This document shows, one piece after another, positions 8,858 through 17,548 of a DNA stretch of 64,000 nucleotides. The notes beneath the pieces are model-generated. The model ran no database searches. It saw nothing but the letters and a program-made list of their open reading frames with translations, and had not been told where the DNA came from. The translations under genes and the position numbers were made by a program. Source of the stretch: Pontibacter mucosus (GTDB lineage Bacteria; Bacteroidota; Bacteroidia; Cytophagales; Hymenobacteraceae); assembly GCF_003054055.1 (NCBI RefSeq), contig NZ_QBKI01000002.1, positions 434,001-498,000 of the forward strand. Direction: 5' to 3'. How positions within the stretch are numbered: position 1 is the first letter of the stretch; each line of letters opens with the position of its first letter.

Positions 8858-9460
8858 ATGAAAATTTTACTCGTTGGTGGCACCGGCACCATTGGCAAAC
8901 GCATTTACTGGCGGCTACAGGACGCGCACGAAATCGTAACGGCTGGTTCCAAGAGCGGCGACGTGCAGGTAGACATGACAGACCCGCATTCGATTGAGGA
9001 AATGTTCACGAAAACGGGCAAGCTGGATGCGATTGTGGTGGCAGCCGGCGGCGCGCCCATGGCGCCTGTGCAGGAGCTGACGCAGGAGCACTTTTACGAG
9101 GGCATCCGCAGCAAAATGATGGGGCAGATCAACCTGGCGCTCATCGGGCAGAAACACCTGAACCCAGGTGGAAGTATAACGCTCACCTCCGGCATTTTGT
9201 CCGAAGACCCGATAGCACTGGGCGCGGTGCTGAGTACGATAAACAGCGCTGTAAATGGTTTCGTAATTGGCGCGGCCGGCGAGCTGTTGCGGCAGGGCAT
9301 CCGCATTAACGTCGTGAGTCCCGGTATCGTGGAAGATTCGGCGGAGGCGATTGGCAGCTACTTCCCCGGCCATAACCCTGTGCCGATGGAGCGGGTGGTA
9401 AACGGCTACTTGAAAAGTATACTGGGCATCTGCACCGGACAGGTCATCAAGGCGTATTAA
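8858..9460 (+). CDS. SDR-fold NAD(P)-binding protein lacking the catalytic tyrosine (Lin1944-like)
   Basis: Short Rossmann protein, 200 aa. The start MKILLVGGTGTIG gives the dinucleotide-binding glycine motif at 7-13, followed by VDMTD and VVAAGG, as in classical short-chain dehydrogenases. The strand ITLTSGIL supplies the usual serine position, but the YxxxK pair expected about 13 residues later is absent (the helix reads LSTINSAVNGFVIG). The Lin1944-like subgroup is known for such loss of active-site residues, and this protein fits it in length and motifs. Its reaction is therefore unknown; it may bind NAD(P) for sensing or use another residue. Monocistronic, with paired AAGTATA boxes just upstream. 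Confidence 0.85.
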   Translation: MKILLVGGTGTIGKRIYWRLQDAHEIVTAGSKSGDVQVDMTDPHSIEEMFTKTGKLDAIVVAAGGAPMAPVQELTQEHFYEGIRSKMMGQINLALIGQKHLNPGGSITLTSGILSEDPIALGAVLSTINSAVNGFVIGAAGELLRQGIRINVVSPGIVEDSAEAIGSYFPGHNPVPMERVVNGYLKSILGICTGQVIKAY

Positions 9461-9529
9461 ATGCCGCTTCCCTGCGCATTTCTCCCCATCTTTCCTTAAT
9501 TTGCCCTCAACCGAAAAACAACATTCCAC

Positions 9530-11305
9530 ATGACGCATAAAGAAAGATTAGCAGCCATACAGAGCCAGATGCGAGGGGAAGGCGTGAGCGCCTACATCAT
9601 TCCGTCGGCCGATCCACATATAAGCGAGTACGTGCCGGACAGGTACAAGTGCATTGAGTTTGCCTCCGGTTTTACAGGCTCGGCCGGTACGCTGGTGATA
9701 ACTCCCGACACCGCCCACCTCTGGACGGACGCCCGCTACTTTGTGCAGGCCAATGAGCAACTGGAAGGCACTGGCTTTGAGCTGGCGAAATTGCGCGTAC
9801 AGCATGCTCCGGAGTATATCGATTGGCTGGCAGAGCGACTTCCGGCTGGTGCTACCGTGGCCTTCGATGCCAAGCTGATTTCGGTGGGGCTGGCACAGCA
9901 GCTGGAGGCGCAGCTTGCCCCGCTGGGCATCCACATCAACAGCGACCGCGACTACCTGGACCCAATCTGGCAAAACAGGCCGGACCTGCCTTCTGCCCCC
10001 GCTTTCCTGCTGGGCGAAGACGTGGTAGGGGAGTCACTGGAGAGCAAGCTGGAGCGCGTGCGTGCGGCCCTTAAAAAGTATAGAGCCGATTACCACCTCA
10101 TCTCCTCGCTCGACGACATGGCCTGGCTGTTTAACATGCGCGGCTCTGACGTGAAGTGCAACCCGGTGGTGCTGAGCTTCGCCCTCATCAGCCAGGACAA
10201 AGCCATGCTGTTTATCGACACTGCTAAGTTCTCGGAGGAAGACCAGGCAAGACTTAGAAAGGCAGGCGTTGAGCTGGAAACGTATGACATGATCGAGCGT
10301 GCCGTTTCGGCCATCCCCGGCGACAGCATTCTGCTAGACCCGCGCCGCAACTGCTATGCCCTGTACAAAGAGCTGCCAAAAGAGGTGCGCGTAATTCAGG
10401 ATACCAACCCGACCACTTTCTTTAAGGCGGTTAAAAACGAGGTGGAGATCGCCCATACGCGCCAGGCAATGGTCAAAGATGGCGTAGCCCTGACCCGCTT
10501 CTTTAAGTGGCTGGAGGAGAACATTGGCAAGACCCGCATCACTGAGATTTCTGTGGCAGAAAAAGTGCGCGAGTTCCGGGCCGCGCAGGATGGCTTTGTG
10601 GGCGAGAGCTTCGATACCATTGCCGGCTACCGCGCGCATGGTGCCCTGCCGCATTACAAAGCTACCCCGGAAAGTGATGCCGAGCTGCAGCCTGAGGGCT
10701 TGTTCCTGCTTGATTCCGGCGGGCAGTATACTTCCGGCACCACCGATATTACGCGCGTAGTATCGCTTGGCAACCTGACCGAGGAGGAAAGTATAGATTA
10801 TACTTTGGTGCTGAAAGGGATGATAGAAGGTGCCACTGCGCGTTTCCCGAAAGGCACCAGAGGCTACCAAATCGACGCCATCACCCGCAAGCCGCTCTGG
10901 GACTATGCCCACAACTACGGCCACGGCACCGGCCACGGCGTAGGTTTCTTCCTGAACGTGCACGAAGGACCGCATGTGTTCAACCCAACCCCGACTGCGG
11001 TGGATATTGAACTGGGTATGATTACGTCGGTAGAGCCTGGCATTTACCGCCCGGGCAAGCATGGCGTACGCATCGAGAACCTGGTGCTGACCGTGCCGGA
11101 CGAGGCGAATGATTTCGGCGAGTTCTATACTTTCGAGCACCTCACGCTGGCTCTGATTGATACCACACCGGTTAAAAAGGAGCTGTTGGAGGCGTACCAA
11201 GTTAATTGGCTGAACGAGTATCACCAGCAGGTAGTAGAAAAACTCGGCCCACACCTGACCGAGGACGAACTGGCCTGGCTGAAGGAGAAAGCGAAGCCGC
11301 TATAG
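9530..11305 (+). CDS. Aminopeptidase P family protein (Xaa-Pro aminopeptidase)
   Basis: Cytosolic M24B metallopeptidase, 591 aa, that removes N-terminal residues preceding proline. Two creatinase-like N-terminal domains (about 1-300) are followed by a pita-bread catalytic domain. All five metal ligands are readable: Asp395 and Asp406 in DSGGQYTSGTTDI, His469 in HGTGHGVG, Glu502 in SVEPGIY and Glu516 in RIENL. The length matches the three-domain eukaryote-like form (about 600 aa) rather than the 440-residue PepP. The start is chosen at MTHKERLAAIQ, which aligns with the usual family N-terminus. Confidence 0.94.
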   Translation: MTHKERLAAIQSQMRGEGVSAYIIPSADPHISEYVPDRYKCIEFASGFTGSAGTLVITPDTAHLWTDARYFVQANEQLEGTGFELAKLRVQHAPEYIDWLAERLPAGATVAFDAKLISVGLAQQLEAQLAPLGIHINSDRDYLDPIWQNRPDLPSAPAFLLGEDVVGESLESKLERVRAALKKYRADYHLISSLDDMAWLFNMRGSDVKCNPVVLSFALISQDKAMLFIDTAKFSEEDQARLRKAGVELETYDMIERAVSAIPGDSILLDPRRNCYALYKELPKEVRVIQDTNPTTFFKAVKNEVEIAHTRQAMVKDGVALTRFFKWLEENIGKTRITEISVAEKVREFRAAQDGFVGESFDTIAGYRAHGALPHYKATPESDAELQPEGLFLLDSGGQYTSGTTDITRVVSLGNLTEEESIDYTLVLKGMIEGATARFPKGTRGYQIDAITRKPLWDYAHNYGHGTGHGVGFFLNVHEGPHVFNPTPTAVDIELGMITSVEPGIYRPGKHGVRIENLVLTVPDEANDFGEFYTFEHLTLALIDTTPVKKELLEAYQVNWLNEYHQQVVEKLGPHLTEDELAWLKEKAKPL

Positions 11306-12018
11306 GTTTGAGTACCTCCCTCTCCTAAAAACAGGGGAGGGAGCTACCTGCAGCCGATTAACATCCCCCTGCCCCCTTCGAAGGGGGACTTTGGCTGAGG
11401 CTCCGTCAGCCCTAGCTATCGAATGATTCCCAGCCTTTGGGTTGAGCGCCTTCTAGATTTCCGGTGCCGCAGGCAGCCCGAGGCACGAGGGCAGGAAATG
11501 TAGACAGCGCGATGCCCGAAGGCGAACCCTCTCGGGCTTGAGAGCACCAAAGTAGGAGATGCAACAGTAGCTCATGTAAGGCTGGAGGATGAACGGTGGC
11601 TAGTGTGGATAGCTTGGTTCAAGAGGAAGGAAGCAGTGCTGTGAAAGTATAACCGATAAGTATAAAAAGGCACAAGCGGACGCTTGCGCCAAGGAATCAT
11701 GAAGTATAGCCAAAGTATAAGTATGGCTTTTCAAGCCAGTCAAGTTACAAACTTGACACCATAATAGGACACAAGTCTGAAGACTTGCGCCAGCGGTGGG
11801 CAAGTATAAAAGTATGCCTTACGCGGACTTGGAAGTCCGCAGCAGAGTGGTTCCGGACAAGGATGTCCGGAACAGCGGAAAGTATAAAGCATAGCAGCAA
11901 GTATAAAAGGCAAGCAAAGTATAAGTATGGCTTTTCAAGCCACTCGGATTACAAATCCTAGAAAATAGAAAGGCACGGGTTGCAAACCCGCGCCAGCGGA
12001 AGGTATTCCCACAACCAC
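11306..12018. repeat. Gap with mosaic hairpin repeat, copy C (reverse), and extra hairpin modules
   Basis: 11318-11805 is the mosaic repeat in reverse orientation. Its end carries the perfect palindrome CCCCCTTCGAAGGGGG (11372-11387). The central stem is TCTAGATTTCC (11452-11462) with GGAAATGTAGA (11494-11504); compared with other copies, both arms carry a matched G-to-C / C-to-G change. Further right are hairpins GCGGACTTGGAAGTCCGC, TTCCGGACAAGGATGTCCGGAA, GGCTTTTCAAGCC and ACGGGTTGCAAACCCGC. The last module ends about 20 bases before the GNAT start codon and so provides its leader. No gene. Confidence 0.8.
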
Positions 12019-12456
12019 ATGCAGATAAAAGAAATAACAGCCGAAGAAACCTGGCAACTCCGGCGGGACGTGATGTGGCCGGAAAAGGACATCAGCTATG
12101 TGCAGCTGCCGGAGGATGAGGATGGCCATCACTTTGGTTTATACTTGTCCGGCGAACTGGTCTCGGTGGTATCGCTGTTTGTGGCGGGGCAGCGGGCGCA
12201 GTTTCGTAAGTTTGCTACCTTGCCGCAGTACCAGGGCAAAGGCTATGGGTCCATGCTGTTGCAGCACCTTATCCGACAGGCGGCAACACAGGGCATCACG
12301 CAGCTCTGGTGCAACGCGCGCCAGGAAAAGGCTTCTTTTTACAGGCGCTTTGGCCTACAAGAAACAAATCACACGTTTATGAAAGACGGTAAAAGTTATG
12401 TGGTGATGGAAGGAAGCATCGCCATACCTGCCGAATCAGGAAGCGCAGACAAATAG
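12019..12456 (+). CDS. GNAT family N-acetyltransferase
   Basis: Small cytosolic acetyltransferase, 145 aa, about the usual size. The acetyl-CoA-binding segment is visible as KFATLPQYQGKGYGSMLLQHL (Q/RxxGxG/A type), and the late strand with FYRRFGLQETN is typical of the fold. I place the start at MQIKEIT: a longer frame exists upstream but runs through a repeat hairpin. The gene is followed after 3 bases by the exonuclease gene, so they share a transcript. The acceptor substrate cannot be predicted. Confidence 0.88.
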   Translation: MQIKEITAEETWQLRRDVMWPEKDISYVQLPEDEDGHHFGLYLSGELVSVVSLFVAGQRAQFRKFATLPQYQGKGYGSMLLQHLIRQAATQGITQLWCNARQEKASFYRRFGLQETNHTFMKDGKSYVVMEGSIAIPAESGSADK

Positions 12457-12459
12457 CCT

Positions 12460-13164
12460 ATGCGGGAATTTATACTTTTCATCGACACCGAAACCACCGG
12501 CATTCCGCTCGATTGGGAAGCGCCCTACTCTGACAATGAGAGCTGGCCCTACTCGGTGCAGATTGCTTGGTCGGTGTATAATAGGCAGGGGCAGGAGCTC
12601 AAGTCAGAGAACCATTACATTTACGAGCCGGAGCTGGTTATATCGGAGGCTTCGGAGCGCATACACGGCATCACGAAAGATTTTCTGCTGGAGCGAGGGG
12701 AACCGAGGAGGAATGTACTTCTGCTGTTGACGCAGGATTTGAAGCAATACAAGCCCTTGGTGGTGGGGCACTTCATGCAGCTGGATTACCACATGCTCGG
12801 GGTGGGGTTCCACAGGGCGGACCTCCCGAACCCGCTGCCCGGCCTGCCGAACTTCTGCACCATGAAGGCCTCGGCCAGTTTCCTGCTTCACCAGCAGCAA
12901 AACTTTCTGAGGCTGGGCGAGTTGTACGAGCGGTTGTTTCACAAACCCCTGGAGCGGCAGCACGACGCCATTGTAGATGCCAAAGCCACGGCAGCCTGTT
13001 TCTTTAAGCTGCTCGAGCAGGGCGACATCACCGAAGATACCATCCGGCAGCAACAGGCAGCACGACAGGAAATCGTGAAAGCCCCGGAGCCTCGCAAAAA
13101 CAGTATACTTTTGCTGCTACTGGCCATCGTTATACTTGCTGTTTTACTCATTCTACTGATATGA
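12460..13164 (+). CDS. DEDDh 3'-5' exonuclease with C-terminal membrane anchor
   Basis: Exonuclease domain of the DnaQ type, 234 aa. The four acidic/His positions are readable: Asp9 and Glu11 in DTETTG, Asp109 in QLDYHML, and His168/Asp173 in HDAIVDAKAT. After the domain a charged linker (about 195-213) leads into a purely hydrophobic tail (about 215-234), which predicts a tail-anchored membrane protein. The stop overlaps the start of the next gene (ATGA). An exonuclease next to a cNMP/CBS/DUF294 protein is a recurring pairing in bacteria, often near acetate-metabolism genes; its substrate is not known to me. Confidence 0.9.
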   Translation: MREFILFIDTETTGIPLDWEAPYSDNESWPYSVQIAWSVYNRQGQELKSENHYIYEPELVISEASERIHGITKDFLLERGEPRRNVLLLLTQDLKQYKPLVVGHFMQLDYHMLGVGFHRADLPNPLPGLPNFCTMKASASFLLHQQQNFLRLGELYERLFHKPLERQHDAIVDAKATAACFFKLLEQGDITEDTIRQQQAARQEIVKAPEPRKNSILLLLLAIVILAVLLILLI

Positions 13165-15068
13165 CAGACAAACTAGCGTTTCTGAAAACGGTAAAACCCT
13201 TTCACCTGCTGCCCGAAGAGGTGCTGCGGGGTGTGGCCGATTTGCTGCAGGAGGTGCGGTATACCAAAGACACGGCCCTCTACCATCAGGAGGTAACCAA
13301 GATGAAAGGGGTGGACCTGATAGCGGCCGGGGAGTATGAGAGCTTTTTCTACGACAGTGAGCAGAACAAGCGGGTAGTAGAGCACCACCATAGCGGCTAC
13401 TGCTACGGCGGCATTTCGGTGCTGCTGAACCGCAAGCGTTCCCTGCGCTCGGTTATCGCCAAAAAAGGCACGTTGGTATACTTCCTGCCCCGCCGCGATT
13501 TCCGGCAGCTGTGTCAGGGCTACGAAAACTTCTTCCATCATTTTACGGCAGAGTTCGGCCGCCGCATGCTCAACGATGAGTTTGCCCACTTTGTAAAGAA
13601 ACCGACAGCCTTTGAGGATAACTTCATCTCCTCCGACCAGCTCTACTCCCGCAAGATAGAGTCGCTGGTGTACCGCGAGCTGGTGGTTTGTTCCGCCGAA
13701 ACCCCGGTGTATGAAGCCGCCCGCATGATGGCCGAAAAGAAGGTGAGCTGCCTGTTTGTGCAGGACGCGCAGGGACAGATTATCGGCTACCTCACCGACA
13801 TCACCATCCGCGACAACGTGGTGGCCAAGCAGGTAAGCGTGCAGGAGCCGGTACACGGGGTGATGGATAACCCGATTGTACGTATAAACACGCAGGCGTT
13901 TGTGTATGAGGCCATCCTGTTGATGTTCCGTACCAAAACCCGCTACCTGCTGGTGGAGAATAACGGACAGTATGTTGGTTTCCTGAGCCGTAACAAACTG
14001 CTGAGCGAGCAAGCGCAGTCGCCGTTCGTGTTCATACAATCTGTGAAGCTGGCGCAGTCGGTGCAGGAACTCCGGCGCAAGTGGGAGAAGGTGCCGGAAA
14101 TCGTATACCAGCTCCTGGACAGGGGCGTGAAACCGGAAATCGTGAACCAGGTGATCACGACTGTTTCGGACACGATTACCACCAAGGTGATAGAGGGGGT
14201 GATAGCCGAAATGGGCACTCCGCCTGCCAAGTTCGCGTTTATGGTGCTGGGCAGTGAGGGGCGCAAAGAGCAAACCCTGAACACCGACCAGGACAACGCC
14301 ATCATTTACGAGGACAAGGCCAACGAGCAGCGCGAGCTGGTGCGGGAGTATTTCCTGCGCTTCGCCGAGCAGGTATCGGAGCGGCTGGATATGATTGGCT
14401 TTAGCTTTTGCAAGGGCGGGTTTATGGCCAAAAACCCAAAATGGACGCATTCGCTCTCGCACTGGAAGCGTAACTATAGCAGCTGGATGAAAGAGCCGGA
14501 CCCGGAAACGGTGATGAAATTCTCCACCTTCTTCGACTGTCGTTATATTTATGGGGAAGCCGCTATTATAGATGAACTGCGGGAATACCTGGACCAGGAG
14601 CTGCAGGAGCCGCTGGGCAGGTTTCTTTACCACATGGCCAAAAACGCGCTGCAGTACGTGCCGCCGCTCACCTTTTTCAAAAACATCAAGACCTTTACCA
14701 AGGACGGGCAGGAGGTGTTCGACATCAAGAAAACCATGACTCCCATCGTGGATTTGGTACGGGTGTATGCGCTCAAGGAGCGGGTTTTCAAGACCAACAC
14801 CGGAGAGCGGCTAGAGGCTTTACGGGCCATGGGGGAGTTCTCCGATACCGATTACCACGAGCTGATGCACTCCTACTACTACCTGATGAGCCTGCGCCTG
14901 AAAAAGCAGGCGGTACAGATTATCCACGATAAGGCTGAACCGGACAACTTTATTGACGTGCGCGGCCTGACCAAAATTGAGCAGGTGACCCTGAAGGAGA
15001 TTTTCAAGACCATCGCCAACTTCCAGGCAAGTATAAAACTCAAGTTCACTAACTCACTGCTTGGTTAA
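13161..15068 (+). CDS. cNMP-binding / CBS-pair / DUF294 nucleotidyltransferase-like protein
   Basis: Multidomain regulator, 635 aa. Order: cyclic-nucleotide-binding-like domain (about 10-130), two CBS motifs (about 175-290, adenine-nucleotide sensors), a DUF294 GlnD-like nucleotidyltransferase domain with GSEGRKEQ from Gly364 and the metal pair Asp376/Asp378 in TDQDN, and a helical C-terminal DUF294_C domain. The layout suggests a nucleotide-controlled protein modifier or signalling enzyme. Coupled by a 4-base overlap to the membrane-anchored exonuclease, so the two products may work together. The biochemical target is unknown. A strong hairpin terminator follows the stop codon immediately. 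Confidence 0.92.
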   Translation: MTDKLAFLKTVKPFHLLPEEVLRGVADLLQEVRYTKDTALYHQEVTKMKGVDLIAAGEYESFFYDSEQNKRVVEHHHSGYCYGGISVLLNRKRSLRSVIAKKGTLVYFLPRRDFRQLCQGYENFFHHFTAEFGRRMLNDEFAHFVKKPTAFEDNFISSDQLYSRKIESLVYRELVVCSAETPVYEAARMMAEKKVSCLFVQDAQGQIIGYLTDITIRDNVVAKQVSVQEPVHGVMDNPIVRINTQAFVYEAILLMFRTKTRYLLVENNGQYVGFLSRNKLLSEQAQSPFVFIQSVKLAQSVQELRRKWEKVPEIVYQLLDRGVKPEIVNQVITTVSDTITTKVIEGVIAEMGTPPAKFAFMVLGSEGRKEQTLNTDQDNAIIYEDKANEQRELVREYFLRFAEQVSERLDMIGFSFCKGGFMAKNPKWTHSLSHWKRNYSSWMKEPDPETVMKFSTFFDCRYIYGEAAIIDELREYLDQELQEPLGRFLYHMAKNALQYVPPLTFFKNIKTFTKDGQEVFDIKKTMTPIVDLVRVYALKERVFKTNTGERLEALRAMGEFSDTDYHELMHSYYYLMSLRLKKQAVQIIHDKAEPDNFIDVRGLTKIEQVTLKEIFKTIANFQASIKLKFTNSLLG

Positions 15069-15070
15069 AA

Positions 15071-15103
15071 AAACCGGCTATCCTGTAGCGGGATAGCCGG
15101 TTT
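15071..15103. terminator. Bidirectional rho-independent terminator
   Basis: A perfect 13-bp stem (15071-15083 with 15091-15103, AAACCGGCTATCC) with a 7-base loop lies between convergent genes. An A-run on the left and T-rich sequence on the right let it serve both strands. Confidence 0.9.
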
Positions 15104-15108
15104 CTGCA

Positions 15109-17193
15109 TTATTTATTTACCACAAGCCGTATTGTTCGTGCCTCATCCGAAGTTATCAGCCGGAGGTAGTAAACTCCTTTTGGCAGGCGGGAGGCATCGA
15201 GTTGCTGCTGCATCTCCTGGCCAGCCTCACCCGCACCCCTGGCCAGTTGCTTCACAAACAAACCGTTGGCGTTGTACAGCTCAATCCTGAAAGCGCCCGC
15301 TTCCTGCAATGTCCATACTATCTCAGCTAAGGAATTTATCGGGTTGGGGAACACGATGAAGCCTGGCGCAGCGTAGTCCGGCTGTTTAGAGCCGCATGCC
15401 CCTAGTTGGTCTCCCGGATGATGTTTCAGGTGTGCGGCCACGGCACTAGGCGGAATACAGATAGCTCTGCCGCGATGGCAAAGGGTTACTTTGTTGTTGC
15501 CACAGCGTACGTCAATCACCTCTATCTCGACGGATGCAGTTGACGAACAGGTGCCGTTATAGGCTGTTACCGTGAATCGGTACGTACCGGGGGCATTTGG
15601 CGTGAAAACAGGGTTGGCGATGGAGGCATCGTTCAGTCCGGCTGCCGGGCTCCACGCATACCTTTCCGCACCGCTGGCCACCAGCTGCACGCGCTGCGGC
15701 CCATAGCCTAGGTAAATGGTCGTGGCAGGACCGCCTGTGTAGACATTGGAGGCAGGCACCACCGCGATGGATGAGGTAGGAGCCGTGCAGGGCGCTTCCG
15801 GGCTTAGTTTTACGATCCAGTAGTCGAGAGTGCCTCCGCGGCTAGGCTCGCTTTTATCTCCACTGATGCCAGAAGTAGAACTCCCGGCAAGGAGGTATCC
15901 TCCGGTAATAGTATCTTGAACTGTTGTGGTAAGCAATTCGCTGTTTTCTCCTCCAATGGTTTTATCCCACTGCTTATTGCCTATACTGTCAATTTTGACT
16001 ACCCACATGTCAGCGCGACCCTTGCCGTCCTCACTTTTCTCTCCTGAGGCATCAGACTCCGATTCACCACCAAGCAGGTATCCTCCGTCGTTGGTTTGTA
16101 TAATATCGGATAACTCATCTGAATCGTTGCCGCCATAGGTACGGTCCCATTCCTTGTTACCCAAACTATCAGTCTTTACGACCCAGTAGTCTCCAAATTC
16201 TCCACCCCGGTGTTCCTCGCTTTTATCGCCACCAATACCAGAGCCAGAGGTTCCACCAAGCATGAAGCCTCCATCCTGTGTTTGTATAAGGGCAGAAAGG
16301 TAATCGCCTAGTAAGCCTCCCAAAGTCTTATCCCACTCTTTGTTACCCAAGCTGTCTATCTTTACAATCCAGAAGTCATATCCCAACGCAAAATCAGTGT
16401 TGTTCCCTCTACGAGGGTCGCTTTTTTCGCCAGATACATCAGATTCAGAAGAACCTCCCAGAATGTAGCCCCCCTCGTTAGTATGTTGAAGCCCGTTTAG
16501 AAAGTCTGATTCATTCCCCCCGTAGGTTTTATCCCACAATTTATTGCCAACAGAGTCTATTCTTATAACCCAATAGTCATAGCGACCTCTTGTACCTTCG
16601 CTCTTTTCACCTGACATATTAGATTCAGATGAGCCACCCAGGATATACCCACCGTCACCCGTCTGTTGTAGGGAGGTGAATTGATCCGTATTATCCCCAC
16701 CAAATGTTCTGTCCCATTGCTTATTGCCGCTAGCGTCCAGCTTCACTACCCAGTAGTCAAAGCCGCCTCTTGAGTCTTCGGATTTATCCCCACTTGCATC
16801 AGAGAGGCTATAACCACCTAAGATGTAGCCGCCATCTCGCGTCTGTTTTATGTCCTGTAACTCATCCCGGCCGCTTCCTCCTAAGATGCGGTCCCATTCC
16901 TTGTTGCCCAAAGAATCAATTTTTACAATCCAATAGTCTTCTTCTCCTTTCGAGGCATCGCTTTTTTCGCCACCTTCTCCGGATGAGGAGATGCCGCCTA
17001 GGATATAGCCTCCATCTGTTGTCTGTTCAGCATGGCGTAGTAAATCCCAGCCTTCCCCGCCATACGTCTTATCCCACTCTACCTCCTGTGCTTTGGAGGC
17101 GAAGGCAAGTAGCAGAGCCAAACCCACGAGCAGGTACTTAAGGAAATTGTTCGGGCTCATTAAGGCTGTTAAATATTGAAACTGTGTTCTCAT
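15109..17193 (-). CDS. T9SS-exported surface protein with seven WDxxxGG repeats
   Basis: Secreted protein, 694 aa. Signal peptide ends near FASKAQ (about 36). The body has seven repeats of about 60 residues, each with EWDKTYGG, QTxDGGYILGG, GEKSE and YWVVKIDSLGNK-like segments, consistent with a beta-propeller-like fold. An Ig/PKD-like region follows, then a Cys-containing module (KVTLCHRGRAICIPPSAVAA) seen in many Bacteroidota surface proteins. The C-terminus (FPNPINSLAEI to LVVNK) is a type A T9SS sorting domain, removed on export. An internal ATG at 17158-17160 gives a more ordinary signal peptide and may be the true start. Ligand or function unknown. Confidence 0.92.
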   Translation of the reverse strand: MRTQFQYLTALMSPNNFLKYLLVGLALLLAFASKAQEVEWDKTYGGEGWDLLRHAEQTTDGGYILGGISSSGEGGEKSDASKGEEDYWIVKIDSLGNKEWDRILGGSGRDELQDIKQTRDGGYILGGYSLSDASGDKSEDSRGGFDYWVVKLDASGNKQWDRTFGGDNTDQFTSLQQTGDGGYILGGSSESNMSGEKSEGTRGRYDYWVIRIDSVGNKLWDKTYGGNESDFLNGLQHTNEGGYILGGSSESDVSGEKSDPRRGNNTDFALGYDFWIVKIDSLGNKEWDKTLGGLLGDYLSALIQTQDGGFMLGGTSGSGIGGDKSEEHRGGEFGDYWVVKTDSLGNKEWDRTYGGNDSDELSDIIQTNDGGYLLGGESESDASGEKSEDGKGRADMWVVKIDSIGNKQWDKTIGGENSELLTTTVQDTITGGYLLAGSSTSGISGDKSEPSRGGTLDYWIVKLSPEAPCTAPTSSIAVVPASNVYTGGPATTIYLGYGPQRVQLVASGAERYAWSPAAGLNDASIANPVFTPNAPGTYRFTVTAYNGTCSSTASVEIEVIDVRCGNNKVTLCHRGRAICIPPSAVAAHLKHHPGDQLGACGSKQPDYAAPGFIVFPNPINSLAEIVWTLQEAGAFRIELYNANGLFVKQLARGAGEAGQEMQQQLDASRLPKGVYYLRLITSDEARTIRLVVNK

Positions 17194-17548
17194 AGTGTAG
17201 GTGTTTAAGGTTTAGCATAGGTTTCTCAGATTATCTTGTGTAAGCAACAATCCTCCTGCGAAGTACAGCTGGAGACGGAAGGGAAAATAGTACGAATGGC
17301 TCCTATAGGCGGGCATCAAATGGCTGACGGGTAGTTGGTTATAACAGGGTGAAAGTGGGGCTACTGTAGGAGCAACGACGACAGAATTTATATTATATAC
17401 TTATTTTTATAAAATTTTGTCTCATGTAAATAGTGTATGCTGTTGTTTTCCTAGTAAAGTATGGCCTGTAGCTATTAAATCATTTTTGCTGCCGTACCTT
17501 TGCCAGCTGTTCCATACTTGACTGGAGCAGAGAATCTGATATTGAGGA
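17194..17548. other. Divergent gap
   Basis: AT-rich promoter gap between the surface protein (leftward) and the AEC transporter (rightward). TACCTTTG at 17495-17502 matches the Bacteroidota -7 element TAnnTTTG about 47 bases before the AEC start codon, but no clear -33 element sits at the right distance. No gene or repeat module seen. Confidence 0.45.

Noticed and set aside
11980..12018. Upstream start for the GNAT gene
   Set aside because: The extra 13 codons translate a repeat hairpin.
13173..14633. 486-codon frame on the - strand
   Set aside because: Opposite the cNMP/CBS/DUF294 gene, His/Leu/Gln-rich, no recognisable domain.
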